DNA of 64,000 nucleotides from Campylobacter sp. RM5004 (GTDB lineage Bacteria; Campylobacterota; Campylobacteria; Campylobacterales; Campylobacteraceae): NCBI RefSeq assembly GCF_022369455.1, contig NZ_CP059599.1, positions 834,409 to 898,408 of the forward strand, read 5' to 3'. Shown piece by piece: positions 19,676 to 28,844 of this stretch (position 1 is its first letter; each line of letters starts with the position of its first letter). The notes under the pieces were generated by a model. It saw only the letters and a program-made list of their open reading frames with translations, ran no database searches and was not told where the DNA came from. The position numbers and the translations under genes were made by a program.

Positions 19676-19701
19676 GAATTTGAAATAGGAATTTCAAATT
19701 C
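19676..19701 (+). repeat. 19-bp repeat extended to a perfect hairpin inside the GTPase operon
   Basis: An exact consensus copy (19676-19694) is followed by CAAATTC, so 19676-19685 pairs with 19692-19701 (10 bp, loop TAGGAA). It sits between the GTPase stop and the ribosome site (AAAGGAG) of the zinc-ribbon gene. It could attenuate or process the transcript; there is no long T-run after it. Confidence 0.8.
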
Positions 19702-19716
19702 TTTAAAGGAGTATAA

Positions 19717-19917
19717 ATGCCAATAGCACCGAAGCCAAGCAAGTTTATTTGTAAAGATTGTGGGTATTCAGTGGTGATAATTCATAAAAGCGATTGCCTA
19801 AGCGCAAATGATTTACCGCCAACTAAATGCCCTAAATGTAAAAATAGTGTTTGTTATGAAAGAAAAAGAGCTAACACACTTGATATAGCTTTAGCAAAAT
19901 TAAAGGAGATTTTATGA
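19717..19917 (+). CDS. small zinc-ribbon protein (66 aa)
   Basis: Two CxxC knuckles, C12-x2-C15 and C38-x2-C41, 23 residues apart, make a zinc ribbon; extra cysteines are at 27 and 46. The C-terminal 20 residues form a helix. No catalytic motif is visible. It starts behind AAAGGAG and its stop overlaps the next start by four bases (ATGA at 19914), so it is translationally coupled to the BspA-repeat gene. Function unknown; it may be a small nucleic-acid or protein adaptor. Confidence 0.75.
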   Translation: MPIAPKPSKFICKDCGYSVVIIHKSDCLSANDLPPTKCPKCKNSVCYERKRANTLDIALAKLKEIL

Positions 19918-21155
19918 AAAAATATAAGCCTACCACAAAAGAAAAATTAAAAAAGTTAGTAAAAAATAAGACTATTTATCTAGGTGATATTGATACAAGT
20001 TTAATCACTGATATGAGTGAATTATTTGAAGACAGCACGAGAAAAGATTTTAACGGTATAAACGAATGGGATACAAGTAATGTAACTAATATGAGTGCTA
20101 TGTTTAGTAATTGTGAGTATTTTAATGAAGCTTTGAGCTTTGATACTTCAAAAGTTAAAGATATGAGCTATATGTTTTTTGATTGTAAGCAATTTAACCA
20201 AGCTTTAATTTTAAATACTTCTAATGTAACCGATATGAGTCATATGTTTGAAAATTGTTTTGTCTTTAATCAACCATTAAACTTTGATACTTCAAATGTA
20301 ACCAACATGAGTGATATGTTTAATTATTGTTTCAGATTTAATCAAGCTTTGAATTTTGATACTTCCAAAGTTGAAACTATGAGTTATATGTTCAATGGTT
20401 GCTTGGATTTCAATCAACCATTAAACTTTGATACTTCAAAAGTTACAAATATGAGTGGTATGTTTTTTAGATGTTATTATTTTAATAAAGATTTAAATTT
20501 TAATACTTCAAAAGTAACTAATATGAGTTATATGTTTAGTGATTGTCATAGTTTCAATCAACCATTAAACTTTGATACTTCAAAAGTAACTAATATGAGT
20601 TATATGTTTAATCTTTGCGTCTATTTCAATCAAACTTTGAATTTTGATACTTCAAAAGTAACTAATATGAGTTATATGTTTAGTAATTGTAGTAGCTTCA
20701 ACCAACCATTAAACTTTAATACTTCAAAAGTAACTAATATGAGCTATATGTTTAGTAATTGTAGTAGCTTCAACCAACCATTAAACTTTGACACTTCAAA
20801 TGTAATAAATATGAGCTATATGTTTGAAGTGTGTATTAACTTTAATAAATCTTTAAACTTTGATACTTCAAGTGTAATTAATATGAGAAGTATGTTTGCT
20901 GTTTGCAAGAATTTCAATCAAGCTTTAAGTTTTGATACTTCAAAAGTAACAGATATGAGTTATATGTTTTTTAGGTGCTCACGTTTCAATCAAGCTTTAA
21001 GTTTTGATACTTCAAAAGTAACCGATATGAGATATATGTTTAGCGGTTGTTATAATTTTAATCAAATACTTGATTTTAATATTGTAGATTTTGTTAAAAT
21101 GAAAGGTATATTTCAAGATTGCGATAGTTTAGAGCAATTACCTAATTGGTATTGA
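19914..21155 (+). CDS. BspA-like repeat protein (DUF285 / 24-residue repeats), no signal peptide
   Basis: 413 aa made almost wholly of a 24-residue repeat of the type FDTSKVTNMSYMF plus NC..FNQPLN, with about 14 good copies and a degenerate one at each end. This is the BspA-type/DUF285 repeat often annotated as a surface protein. Here the N-terminus (MKKYKPTTKEKLKKLV) is hydrophilic and has no signal sequence, membrane segment or lipobox, so a cytoplasmic place is more likely. The 72-bp DNA repeats are very similar, two adjacent copies nearly identical (20665-20790), so copy number may vary in frame. It may provide a binding surface for a partner of the GTPase; that is inference. Confidence 0.8.
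   Translation: MKKYKPTTKEKLKKLVKNKTIYLGDIDTSLITDMSELFEDSTRKDFNGINEWDTSNVTNMSAMFSNCEYFNEALSFDTSKVKDMSYMFFDCKQFNQALILNTSNVTDMSHMFENCFVFNQPLNFDTSNVTNMSDMFNYCFRFNQALNFDTSKVETMSYMFNGCLDFNQPLNFDTSKVTNMSGMFFRCYYFNKDLNFNTSKVTNMSYMFSDCHSFNQPLNFDTSKVTNMSYMFNLCVYFNQTLNFDTSKVTNMSYMFSNCSSFNQPLNFNTSKVTNMSYMFSNCSSFNQPLNFDTSNVINMSYMFEVCINFNKSLNFDTSSVINMRSMFAVCKNFNQALSFDTSKVTDMSYMFFRCSRFNQALSFDTSKVTDMRYMFSGCYNFNQILDFNIVDFVKMKGIFQDCDSLEQLPNWY
20013..21101 (+). repeat. 72-bp coding tandem repeats of the BspA-like gene
   Basis: About 14-15 in-frame units, each encoding 24 residues. Divergence is uneven: the outer units differ, and the units around 20510-20800 are nearly the same, a sign of recent duplication or gene conversion. 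Confidence 0.8.
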
Positions 21156-21183
21156 TATGTTATAAAAACATAAAAAAAATTAA

Positions 21184-21209
21184 GAATTTGAAATAGGAAT
21201 TTCAAATTC
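21184..21209. terminator. bidirectional terminator made from a 19-bp repeat hairpin
   Basis: An exact repeat copy (21184-21202) extended by CAAATTC forms a 10-bp perfect stem (21184-21193 with 21200-21209, loop TAGGAA). It is flanked by A-rich and T-rich runs on the two sides. It lies exactly between the convergent BspA-like gene and rseP, whose stop codon begins at the next base (21210). Confidence 0.75.
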
Positions 21210-22307
21210 TTATTTTTCAATTATCCTTGTAATATCGTTAAAAGTTGCAAATATCATTAATGAAAACAATAATGCCATTCCAACATAGCTAAGTGTTAAA
21301 AATAGCTTTTGATTTACTTCTCTTTTTGTGATTAATTCATATAGATTAAACGCAATATGTCCGCCATCAAGCACAGGAATAGGCAGTAGGTTTAAAACCC
21401 CTAAATTAATTGAAAGTAGGGCAGTTATTAGTAATAATGTAGATATTCCTAAGCTTGCAGCCATTGTAGTAGTATCAGCGATACTTATTATACCGCCAAG
21501 GTTTTTAGGGCTAACTTCTGCTAAAATTAGTTTTTTAAGTCCTTCAAGTATTAAAAATGCTGATTTTATACTCTCATCTAAAGCCCATTTAAAAACGCCA
21601 AAATCTCTATGATATTCTATAAAAAACTCATTTTTAGGAGTTATTCCTAAAAGTGGTTTTGTGATAATTTCTCCGAAAATATTTTGTGTTTTGCCTTCAT
21701 AGGTAGTAATGCTTAAATCAATAATCACACCATCTCTTAATACCTTAATATCAAGATTTTTGCTATCTACAAGTGGCTTTATATCATAAAAATCATTCAC
21801 AGCTTTGCCATTAATTTCTAAGATTTTATCATTTAATTTAAGCTTTTTATCAGCATATTCGCTAAGCCCACCGATAGTTGGACTAAGCTTTTCAACACCT
21901 ATAAAACCTAAAGAAATGTAGATTAAAAATGCTAAAAGTAGGTTAAAAAATGGCCCAGCAAAAAGTATTAAAATCTTTTTGAAAGGGTGTAATACTGTGT
22001 AACTATCTTTATCATAACTTTTATGACTTGGGTCGCTATCATCTTGACCTTTCATCTTTACATAGCCACCTAAAAAAATGCTTGATATTTGATAATCAGT
22101 GCCTTTGTAGTGTCTAATGAATATCGGCTTGCCAAATCCTATGCTAAAGCATAAAACCCTAACCTTAAAAAACTTTGCAGCCAAAAAATGCCCTAATTCA
22201 TGAAAAAATATCAAAAACGAAAGTATCAAAATAGTAGCTAAAAAACTAGCCCCATAATGCCAAAAACAAAAAACTAAAACAAGCAAGGTTAAAAATAAGT
22301 TTTTCAT
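21210..22307 (-). CDS. rseP: RseP-type site-2 intramembrane zinc metalloprotease
   Basis: Inner-membrane S2P-family protease (365 aa) that cuts membrane-bound substrates such as anti-sigma factors or signal-peptide remnants. The zinc motif HELGH is in the first helix (FFHELGHFLAAKFF, about residue 40). A single PDZ-like domain spans about 125-200, and the second active-site motif LDGGH is near 320. About four membrane segments. It overlaps pgsA upstream by four bases. Confidence 0.92.
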   Translation of the reverse strand: MKNLFLTLLVLVFCFWHYGASFLATILILSFLIFFHELGHFLAAKFFKVRVLCFSIGFGKPIFIRHYKGTDYQISSIFLGGYVKMKGQDDSDPSHKSYDKDSYTVLHPFKKILILFAGPFFNLLLAFLIYISLGFIGVEKLSPTIGGLSEYADKKLKLNDKILEINGKAVNDFYDIKPLVDSKNLDIKVLRDGVIIDLSITTYEGKTQNIFGEIITKPLLGITPKNEFFIEYHRDFGVFKWALDESIKSAFLILEGLKKLILAEVSPKNLGGIISIADTTTMAASLGISTLLLITALLSINLGVLNLLPIPVLDGGHIAFNLYELITKREVNQKLFLTLSYVGMALLFSLMIFATFNDITRIIEK

Positions 22308-22846
22308 TTTTTAACCTTAGCGTATTCTATTACATAAATTGCACCCGAATAAATAGTAAAGAAAAAGCATAAATAAAATAAAATATCCTTTCCCCACCAA
22401 TCCATTAATAAAAATCCAATTGCAAGCATTTGAAAAGTAGTCTTTATTTTGCCACTCATATTTGCAGCAATTTTAAGCCCATCAGCAACTATCATCACCC
22501 TTAGTCCTGTTATAAAAAACTCTCTTACAAGGATAAAATAAACTAATATTTCATTTACTCTTCCCATCATCATAAGTCCTAAAAATGCTGCAAGAGTTAG
22601 CATTTTATCAGCTAGTGGGTCTAGGATTTCGCCTAAGATTGTCTTTTGATTCCAAGACCTTGCAATATACCCATCAAAAAAATCAGTAATAGAGGCGATT
22701 GTAAAAATTAAAGCCGCAAGGTAATTTATCCAAGTAATATGGATATTAAATTCCTGCATTAAAGCATTTGAATGTGTAAGCAATATAAATAAAATCGGTG
22801 CTAGGATAATCCTAGCACTTGCTAAAATATTTGGTAAATTCATCAC
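22304..22846 (-). CDS. pgsA: PgsA, CDP-diacylglycerol-glycerol-3-phosphate phosphatidyltransferase
   Basis: Makes phosphatidylglycerophosphate for phosphatidylglycerol synthesis (180 aa, membrane). The CDP-alcohol phosphotransferase signature D-x2-D-G-x2-A-R-x8-G-x3-D-x3-D appears as DFFDGYIARSW with GEILDPLADK downstream. It overlaps both neighbours by four bases, so it is tightly coupled with the SDR gene and rseP. Confidence 0.93.
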   Translation of the reverse strand: MMNLPNILASARIILAPILFILLTHSNALMQEFNIHITWINYLAALIFTIASITDFFDGYIARSWNQKTILGEILDPLADKMLTLAAFLGLMMMGRVNEILVYFILVREFFITGLRVMIVADGLKIAANMSGKIKTTFQMLAIGFLLMDWWGKDILFYLCFFFTIYSGAIYVIEYAKVKK

Positions 22847-23625
22847 TTAAATGTAGTTCCACCATCTACAATAAATGTATGACCTGTAACCCAACTAGCT
22901 TTATCTGTGCATAAGAATAGGCAAGCACCAGCTAGATCTTCAGGTTGTCCCATACGATTTAATGGGCTTAGATTCATTGTAGCTTGTTTTACTTCTTCGT
23001 AGTTTGTAAATGCTTTTAGAGCATCAGTATCAATTGGGCCACCACTTACAACATTTACACGAATATTTTTATCGCCTAGTTCAGTTGCTGCATATCTTGC
23101 CATAGCTTCAACAGCTGCTTTTGCAGTCCCATGACCTGCATAATTTTCTATATGAACTAGATTTCCTGTGCTTGAAATTGAGATTATGCTTCCGCCACCA
23201 ACTTTTTCCATTCTCTTAGCTGCTTCTTGCGCTCCACATACGAAAGCATTAACAGTAGCTGTGAAAATATTGTTAATTCCTCTAGGTTTTAACTTCATAA
23301 ACTTAGTATATCCACCTACAACTGCACGACCTGTGATAATTGCGTTTGATATAAAAAAGTCAACTCTATCAAAATCTTTATCAATTTCTTCAAATAATTC
23401 TTTATAAGTTTCTGGCTCAAGTATATTAAATGGATAGCATTTAGCCTTTACATTATAGTTTTTTTCTAAATCAGCTACGATTTCTTGTGCGATTTGCTCG
23501 TTTGAATTATAAGTAAATGCAACATTACAGCCTGCTTTTGCGAATTCATATACAATTGCCTTACCTATACCACGAGTTCCACCGCTTATTACTAATACTC
23601 TATCTTTAAAATTAATTTCTTGCAT
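22843..23625 (-). CDS. FabL-like enoyl-ACP reductase / SDR oxidoreductase
   Basis: A 260-aa short-chain dehydrogenase. The NAD(P) motif GGTRGIGKA is at the N-terminus. The active site is Y-x6-K (YAGHGTAK), the enoyl-ACP-reductase spacing rather than the usual Y-x3-K. NVVSGGPIDTDALKAF is strikingly like Bacillus FabL. C. jejuni has an ortholog in the same place beside dapA. Fatty-acid elongation is likely but other enoyl or keto substrates are possible. It is coupled to dapA and pgsA. Confidence 0.82.
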   Translation of the reverse strand: MQEINFKDRVLVISGGTRGIGKAIVYEFAKAGCNVAFTYNSNEQIAQEIVADLEKNYNVKAKCYPFNILEPETYKELFEEIDKDFDRVDFFISNAIITGRAVVGGYTKFMKLKPRGINNIFTATVNAFVCGAQEAAKRMEKVGGGSIISISSTGNLVHIENYAGHGTAKAAVEAMARYAATELGDKNIRVNVVSGGPIDTDALKAFTNYEEVKQATMNLSPLNRMGQPEDLAGACLFLCTDKASWVTGHTFIVDGGTTFK

Positions 23626-24518
23626 TAAAATCCTTTTATATCGTAATTTTTCATAACTTCTTCAATTTTTTTAAGATTTTCTTTGCTTGGAGCACTAAGC
23701 GGCAAGCGATATTCAAGGCTTGGGATAAGTCCTGCTATAAACATTGCTGCTTTTATTGGAATTGGGTTGCTTTCGCAAAATAAAATCTTGTTTATATTAT
23801 AAAGTTTATCGTTAATAGATTTTGCTTCTTTATAATTTTCTTTTAGTGCTTCGTGAGTTAAATTAGCTATTTCGTTTGGTAAAAGGTTTGATGTAACGCT
23901 GATTACGCCACTTCCACCATTGCTTAAAATAGGATAGTTTATACTATCTTCTCCACTTACTAGCCTTAATCTAGGCTCATTTGCTAATAAATCAACGCAT
24001 TTATCAATACTTCCACTAGCTTCTTTTACTCCGTAAATATTAGGGCAATTTCTAAAAAGCTCAATTATTGTTGAACTTGCAATCTCACAACCAGTTCTTC
24101 CTGGAACATTATAAAGCATGATAGGAATATCTATTGAATTAGCAATCGCTTCATAATGCTTATATAAACCACTTTGCATAGGCTTATTATAATATGGTGT
24201 TATGCTTAAAATCCCATGAGCTCCACAATCTTGAGCGAATTTTGCTAAAGAAATTGCTTCGTGAGTTGCGTTTGAGCCTGCACCTGCTAGAACTTTTACA
24301 TTTGTTCCTTTGCAAACTTCAACCGCTATTTCAATACATCTTCTATGCTCTTCGTGAGTTAATGTTGGGCTTTCTCCAGTAGTGCCAACAGGAACAACAG
24401 CATCAATGCCATTTGCTATTTGTCTTTTTATAAGTTTTTCGTAGCTTACCTCATCAATTTTATCATTTTTAAGTGGCGTAATAAGAGCTGTCATAGCACC
24501 TATAATTTCTTTTTTCAT
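23625..24518 (-). CDS. dapA: DapA, 4-hydroxy-tetrahydrodipicolinate synthase
   Basis: First committed enzyme of lysine/diaminopimelate synthesis, condensing pyruvate with aspartate semialdehyde (297 aa). [19 protein letters not shown] and the Schiff-base lysine in GVKEASGS are visible. Length is typical. It overlaps the peptidase gene upstream by four bases. Confidence 0.95.
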   Translation of the reverse strand: MKKEIIGAMTALITPLKNDKIDEVSYEKLIKRQIANGIDAVVPVGTTGESPTLTHEEHRRCIEIAVEVCKGTNVKVLAGAGSNATHEAISLAKFAQDCGAHGILSITPYYNKPMQSGLYKHYEAIANSIDIPIMLYNVPGRTGCEIASSTIIELFRNCPNIYGVKEASGSIDKCVDLLANEPRLRLVSGEDSINYPILSNGGSGVISVTSNLLPNEIANLTHEALKENYKEAKSINDKLYNINKILFCESNPIPIKAAMFIAGLIPSLEYRLPLSAPSKENLKKIEEVMKNYDIKGF

Positions 24519-25744
24519 ACTTTCTCCTTTAAAATTAATTGCGTTAAATTATCATCTTTTAGGTAATGTTTAAATACAAGATTTAGTTTTTTATAATCTA
24601 ATTCTTGTATTTTAAGCGAATTTAAAAAGACATTAGCATCACCAAAACATTCAAATTTCCCTATGCCATTAGCTAAGGCGCTTGCGTTTGATTTTACTTG
24701 ATTTATACTTAATTCTAATTGATTATAAATAGTTCTTGCGTCTAATTTGCTAAATTTTGTTTTATTAATTAATTCTTTTAATTTTTTAATGGCTGTTTTA
24801 GGATTAATATTTTCATTACAAACTCCAAAGATTATAAATAAATTTTCAGCCCTTGAACTTTGAGCGTAAAAGTCTAAATCAGCACAAAGATTATAATCAT
24901 TTAGCATTTTGTTTTTAATAATTGAGTTTTTATCAAGATTTAAAAATATAGAAATTGCCTTTAAATATTCAAAATCTTCATGGTTAAATGCAGGTATTTT
25001 ATAAGCAAGTGCAAAAAGATTGGAATTTAGATTAGGAAATTGCAAATTGATTTCTTTTAATCCCGTTCTATCAGGTTCTATTGCTTTATTAATTTTAATT
25101 TTTTTAGGCTTTTTATCTTTAAATAATTCTTCGCAAACACTAAAAACATCAATACCTTCTAAATCCCCACTAATTACAATGCAAGCATTATTTGGTGCGT
25201 AGAATTTATTATAAAAATCTTTTACGATTTTAGGAGTAAGATTTGCTATATCATCGGCAAATCCAATAGGCGTCCAATGATAGCTTGATTTAACAAAAGC
25301 ATAATTATATAAAGCATTGTATAAGTAGCCAAAAGCATCATTTCCAACCCTAAGACGCTCTTCTTCTAATACCACATCTCTTTCTTTATAAAACTCATCT
25401 TTATTAAATAACAAATCGCTCATCATACTTGAATAAAGCTTTAAGACTTTTTTAATATGAGTCTTAGAAATATTTACATAATATTGAGTGTAATCAAAAC
25501 TAGTGCAAGCGTTATTTACTCCGCCAAGACTTTTAATAATCTCATCAAACTCACCAGCCTTATGATCCTTCGTGCTTTTAAACGATAGGTGTTCAAGTAG
25601 ATGAGCTATTCCACTTCTTCCTAATTCTTCATAACTTGAGCCAACTTTGTAAAAGACATTAACACTAACTACGCTTGAATTATCGTTTAAATTAATCGCA
25701 TATATTTTTAAGCCATTTTCTAAAACTTTATTTTCTATATTCAT
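24515..25744 (-). CDS. M16-family zinc peptidase
   Basis: 409 aa. The inverted zinc motif HxxEH is [10 protein letters not shown] near residue 45, with the distal glutamate region ([14 protein letters not shown]) about 75 residues later. The C-terminal inactive half of the fold follows. There is no clear signal peptide, so cytoplasmic or periplasmic location is open. It lies between msbA and dapA as in C. jejuni. It contains a possible diverged 19-bp repeat at 25023-25041 encoding FPNLNSN. Confidence 0.88.
   Translation of the reverse strand: MNIENKVLENGLKIYAINLNDNSSVVSVNVFYKVGSSYEELGRSGIAHLLEHLSFKSTKDHKAGEFDEIIKSLGGVNNACTSFDYTQYYVNISKTHIKKVLKLYSSMMSDLLFNKDEFYKERDVVLEEERLRVGNDAFGYLYNALYNYAFVKSSYHWTPIGFADDIANLTPKIVKDFYNKFYAPNNACIVISGDLEGIDVFSVCEELFKDKKPKKIKINKAIEPDRTGLKEINLQFPNLNSNLFALAYKIPAFNHEDFEYLKAISIFLNLDKNSIIKNKMLNDYNLCADLDFYAQSSRAENLFIIFGVCNENINPKTAIKKLKELINKTKFSKLDARTIYNQLELSINQVKSNASALANGIGKFECFGDANVFLNSLKIQELDYKKLNLVFKHYLKDDNLTQLILKEKV
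25023..25041 (+). repeat. possible 19-bp dispersed repeat in M16 peptidase gene
   Basis: GAATTTAGATTAGGAAATT, three differences from the GAATTTGAATTAGGAATTT subtype. It is antisense to the gene. Confidence 0.5.
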
Positions 25745-25746
25745 TT

Positions 25747-27501
25747 TTAACTTTCTTCATAATTTGCTTTTAGATTTTTATAATATTGATTATTTTCTAA
25801 ACTAGCATCATTTCCATAGCCAACTTGCTTAGTATTATCTAAAACCAAGATATTATCAGCAATTGCAATTGAGTTTAGTCTATGAGCTATTAGAATGATA
25901 ATTTTATCTTTTTTAATATTTACTAAGCTTTTTGAGATTAGGTTTTGGCTTTCATTATCTAAGGCACTTGTTGCTTCATCAAAAATAATTATCTCAGGGT
26001 TTTTATAAAAAGCCCTTGCAAGTGCTAAGCGTTGCCTTTGACCGCCACTAAAATTGCTACCTTTTTCGTTTAATTTAGTATATATTCCATCAGGTAAAGC
26101 ATTTACGAAATCTAAAGCATTAGCTAATTTTAAAGCTTTTATAACTTGTTCTTCATTAAATTCATTTGCATAAGCTATGTTTTCTGCAATGCTTTCGCTA
26201 AATAAATATATATTTTGAGTAACGATTGCTATTTTTTCCCTAAGACTATTAAGCGAATATTCTTTATAATCTTCATTATTGATTTTAATAGCTCCATCAC
26301 TTAATTCATAAAATCTTAAAATCGTATTTACTAAAGAGCTTTTACCACTGCCACTTTTTCCTATAATTGCAGTAATTTCTCCTTTTTTAAACTCTACATT
26401 AATATTATCTAAAGCTGTTTTTTCATCGTATTTTAAACCTATATTATTTAGGCTTAGTGTTTTAATTTCCGAATTCAAATTCCTTTCGCCACCCTTAATC
26501 TCAGGCTCAAGGTCAAGTAAATAAAATGTCCTTGTGCTTGCTGCTAAGTTTGTTTGAAGACTTGCATATAAATTTGTAATTCTTTTAACTGGTGTATAGA
26601 TTAAAAATAAAGCTGTTAAAAACGAGAAGAAATTTCCTATTTGCATAGAGCCATTGATTACTTCCATTCCGCCTATTATTATGGTTGCAGATACACCTAA
26701 TGCCCCAAAAGTTTCCATTATAGGGCTTGTAAAGGCATTTATTTTAGTTCCACGATAAATTAGCTTAGCTACATTATCATTGCAATTTTTATATTTGTTT
26801 AATTCTAATTCTTCAGCATTTGATGATTTTACTAGCTCAATATTGCCTAAAATCTCATTTAATCTTGAAGTTAGACTTGCGTAATTTTGTTGAGTTGCTA
26901 CACCTATGCTTTTTAGCTTTTTTATAAAATATCTAATAGGAAGCATTGCAGCAGGCAAAATTATGAAAGCAAAAAAGGCTAATTTTGGACTTTGAGTAAT
27001 TACTACTGCAAGTAAGCCAATTGTTGTAATAATTTCTCTTGTCATTTCAGGGATGAAATTAGTTAAGACATTTTGTAAGCTTCCTATATCATTTAATGAG
27101 CGTGATATTAATTCTCCGCTTGAATGTTTTTGAAAAAATTTCATATCCATTACTATGATTTTTTTAAGGATTTTTTGCCTTAGTCTTCTAGTAATTTCTA
27201 TACCTATAAAACCCATATTTATTGTTTGCATATAAAGCCCAAGGTTTTTTATAAAATATAAAGCAAACACACCAAAAGGCAAGATATAAAGCAAGGTTAC
27301 ATCTTTTTCTACAAAGATTTTATTTAAAATCGGTTCAATTATTTTAGCACTCCCAGCAGTTCCAGCAGAAGCTAAAATCATACCGATAATTGCTAGAAAA
27401 AACCTTAGCTTATAATCTTTAAAATAGTGTTTAAATCTTTTTAAAACATAGCCTAATTTTAATTGATCTACGTTTTGGTTTTCTATCTCTTTAAGGTTCA
27501 T
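25747..27501 (-). CDS. msbA: MsbA-type lipid/ABC exporter (permease-ATPase fusion)
   Basis: A 584-aa half-transporter: six membrane helices (about 40-310), then an ABC ATPase with Walker A GKSGSGKSS, signature SGGQRQRLALARA, Walker B EIIIFDEATSALD and the H-loop IAHRL. It probably flips lipid A precursors. I choose the ATG at 27501, which overlaps the cysS stop in ATGA and has GGGAG in front. A TTG at 27513 is in frame but less likely. A 19-bp repeat (26464-26482) lies between the membrane and ATPase domains. Confidence 0.9.
   Translation of the reverse strand: MNLKEIENQNVDQLKLGYVLKRFKHYFKDYKLRFFLAIIGMILASAGTAGSAKIIEPILNKIFVEKDVTLLYILPFGVFALYFIKNLGLYMQTINMGFIGIEITRRLRQKILKKIIVMDMKFFQKHSSGELISRSLNDIGSLQNVLTNFIPEMTREIITTIGLLAVVITQSPKLAFFAFIILPAAMLPIRYFIKKLKSIGVATQQNYASLTSRLNEILGNIELVKSSNAEELELNKYKNCNDNVAKLIYRGTKINAFTSPIMETFGALGVSATIIIGGMEVINGSMQIGNFFSFLTALFLIYTPVKRITNLYASLQTNLAASTRTFYLLDLEPEIKGGERNLNSEIKTLSLNNIGLKYDEKTALDNINVEFKKGEITAIIGKSGSGKSSLVNTILRFYELSDGAIKINNEDYKEYSLNSLREKIAIVTQNIYLFSESIAENIAYANEFNEEQVIKALKLANALDFVNALPDGIYTKLNEKGSNFSGGQRQRLALARAFYKNPEIIIFDEATSALDNESQNLISKSLVNIKKDKIIILIAHRLNSIAIADNILVLDNTKQVGYGNDASLENNQYYKNLKANYEES
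26464..26482 (-). repeat. 19-bp dispersed repeat inside msbA
   Basis: Reads GAATTTGAATTCGGAAATT in the sense direction and encodes NLNSEI in the linker just before the ATPase domain. Confidence 0.75.
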
Positions 27502-28844
27502 AAAATCTCCCAATCAACGCCATTAGGAGTATCTTGAATACTAACTCCAAGCTTATTTAATTCATCTCTTATATTATCAGCTTTTGCGTAGTCTTTGTTT
27601 TGTTTAGCTACTTTTCTTTGTTCAATCAAATCAAGAATTTGAATTCGGAATTTCTCATCGCAGTTTTGCAAATAATCATTTGGCTTAAGCAAGCCAACGC
27701 CTATTAATTCACAAATAGCTAAAAACTCATCTTTTATAGTATCATTAGGCTTAATTACATTTACGCAATTTATCCATTCATCTATAATCGCAAGAGCTTT
27801 TGATGTGTTTAAATCATCGCTTAAAGCATTGATTAATTTATCTTTTAACTCACTTTTAGGTGCTATTAAATCTATATTAATCTCATCTAAGCTTAGCCTT
27901 TTTTTAAGTCTATATATTTTATCAAGGCGTTTTTTAGAGGCTTTTAAATCATCTATCGTGTAATTAAAATCTTGTCTATAATGAGTGCTTAATAAATAAA
28001 ATCTTAAAGTTTCTCCATTAAATTCTTTTAAAGCGTCTTTTACAAAAAAGCTATTATTTAGACTTTTACTCATTTTTTCGTTATTGATATTTACAAAGCC
28101 ATTATGTAGCCAAAAATCAGCTAATTCATTTTTAGTTGCTAAGCGGCATTGACAAGCTTCGTTTTCGTGATGTGGAAATAATAAATCAGCTCCACCACAA
28201 TGAATATGAAGTTTAGGAAAAATATCTAAAATCATGCAAACGCACTCAGTATGCCAGCCAGGACGACCTGTGCCAAAACTAGCATTATAATATTTATCAT
28301 CAAATTTCCATAATACAAAATCACTTGCATTTAGTTTAGCAGCTTCATTTTCAAGTCTTGAAATAGTTTCATCTTGAGGTTTGTTTGAAATACTTAGATA
28401 AAGATTATCAAGGCTTGTATTTAAATAAATACCATCATCTAATTTATATGCGTATTTTAATTCAAGTAATTTTTCAATAAAGCTAATCATTTGATTAACA
28501 TATTCGGTTGCTCTTGGGCTAATATCAGGCTTTAAAACATTTAAAGCTTTCATATCGTTTTCATAACTTTTTATATAAAACTCGCTAATTTCAGCTAAAC
28601 TTTTGCCGCTTTCGTTCATTTTTTTGATTAATTTATCATCTATATCTGTATAGTTTTTAGCTAATTTTACAGCTTTGCCATTTGCCCTAATTACTCTTTT
28701 TAATAAATCAAAAGAAATGCTTGATCTTGCATGTCCAAGATGTGCATCATCATAAACAGTTGGACCACATACATAGATATTTACGCATTCATCGTTACTA
28801 ATAAATTCTTCTTTTTTTCTTGTTTTTGAATTAAAAAATTGCAT
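27498..28844 (-). CDS. cysS: CysS, cysteinyl-tRNA synthetase
   Basis: Charges tRNA-Cys (448 aa). The zinc cysteine and first motif are in CGPTVYDDAHLGHARS (HIGH box HLGH), and KMSKS is KMSKSLNN. The zinc ligand region GWHTECVCM and HHENEACQ are intact. It overlaps murJ upstream by 14 bases. A 19-bp repeat occurs near the C-terminus (27635-27653). Confidence 0.96.
   Translation of the reverse strand: MQFFNSKTRKKEEFISNDECVNIYVCGPTVYDDAHLGHARSSISFDLLKRVIRANGKAVKLAKNYTDIDDKLIKKMNESGKSLAEISEFYIKSYENDMKALNVLKPDISPRATEYVNQMISFIEKLLELKYAYKLDDGIYLNTSLDNLYLSISNKPQDETISRLENEAAKLNASDFVLWKFDDKYYNASFGTGRPGWHTECVCMILDIFPKLHIHCGGADLLFPHHENEACQCRLATKNELADFWLHNGFVNINNEKMSKSLNNSFFVKDALKEFNGETLRFYLLSTHYRQDFNYTIDDLKASKKRLDKIYRLKKRLSLDEINIDLIAPKSELKDKLINALSDDLNTSKALAIIDEWINCVNVIKPNDTIKDEFLAICELIGVGLLKPNDYLQNCDEKFRIQILDLIEQRKVAKQNKDYAKADNIRDELNKLGVSIQDTPNGVDWEIL
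27635..27653 (+). repeat. 19-bp dispersed repeat inside cysS
   Basis: GAATTTGAATTCGGAATTT, antisense to the gene; the gene strand encodes KFRIQIL in the C-terminal tRNA-binding part. It is identical in sequence (opposite strand) to the copy in citXG at 61037. Confidence 0.8.

Noticed and set aside
20013-21101. Regular repeats considered as a CRISPR array
   Set aside because: Units are contiguous 72-bp coding repeats without spacers, translating to the BspA-type repeat.
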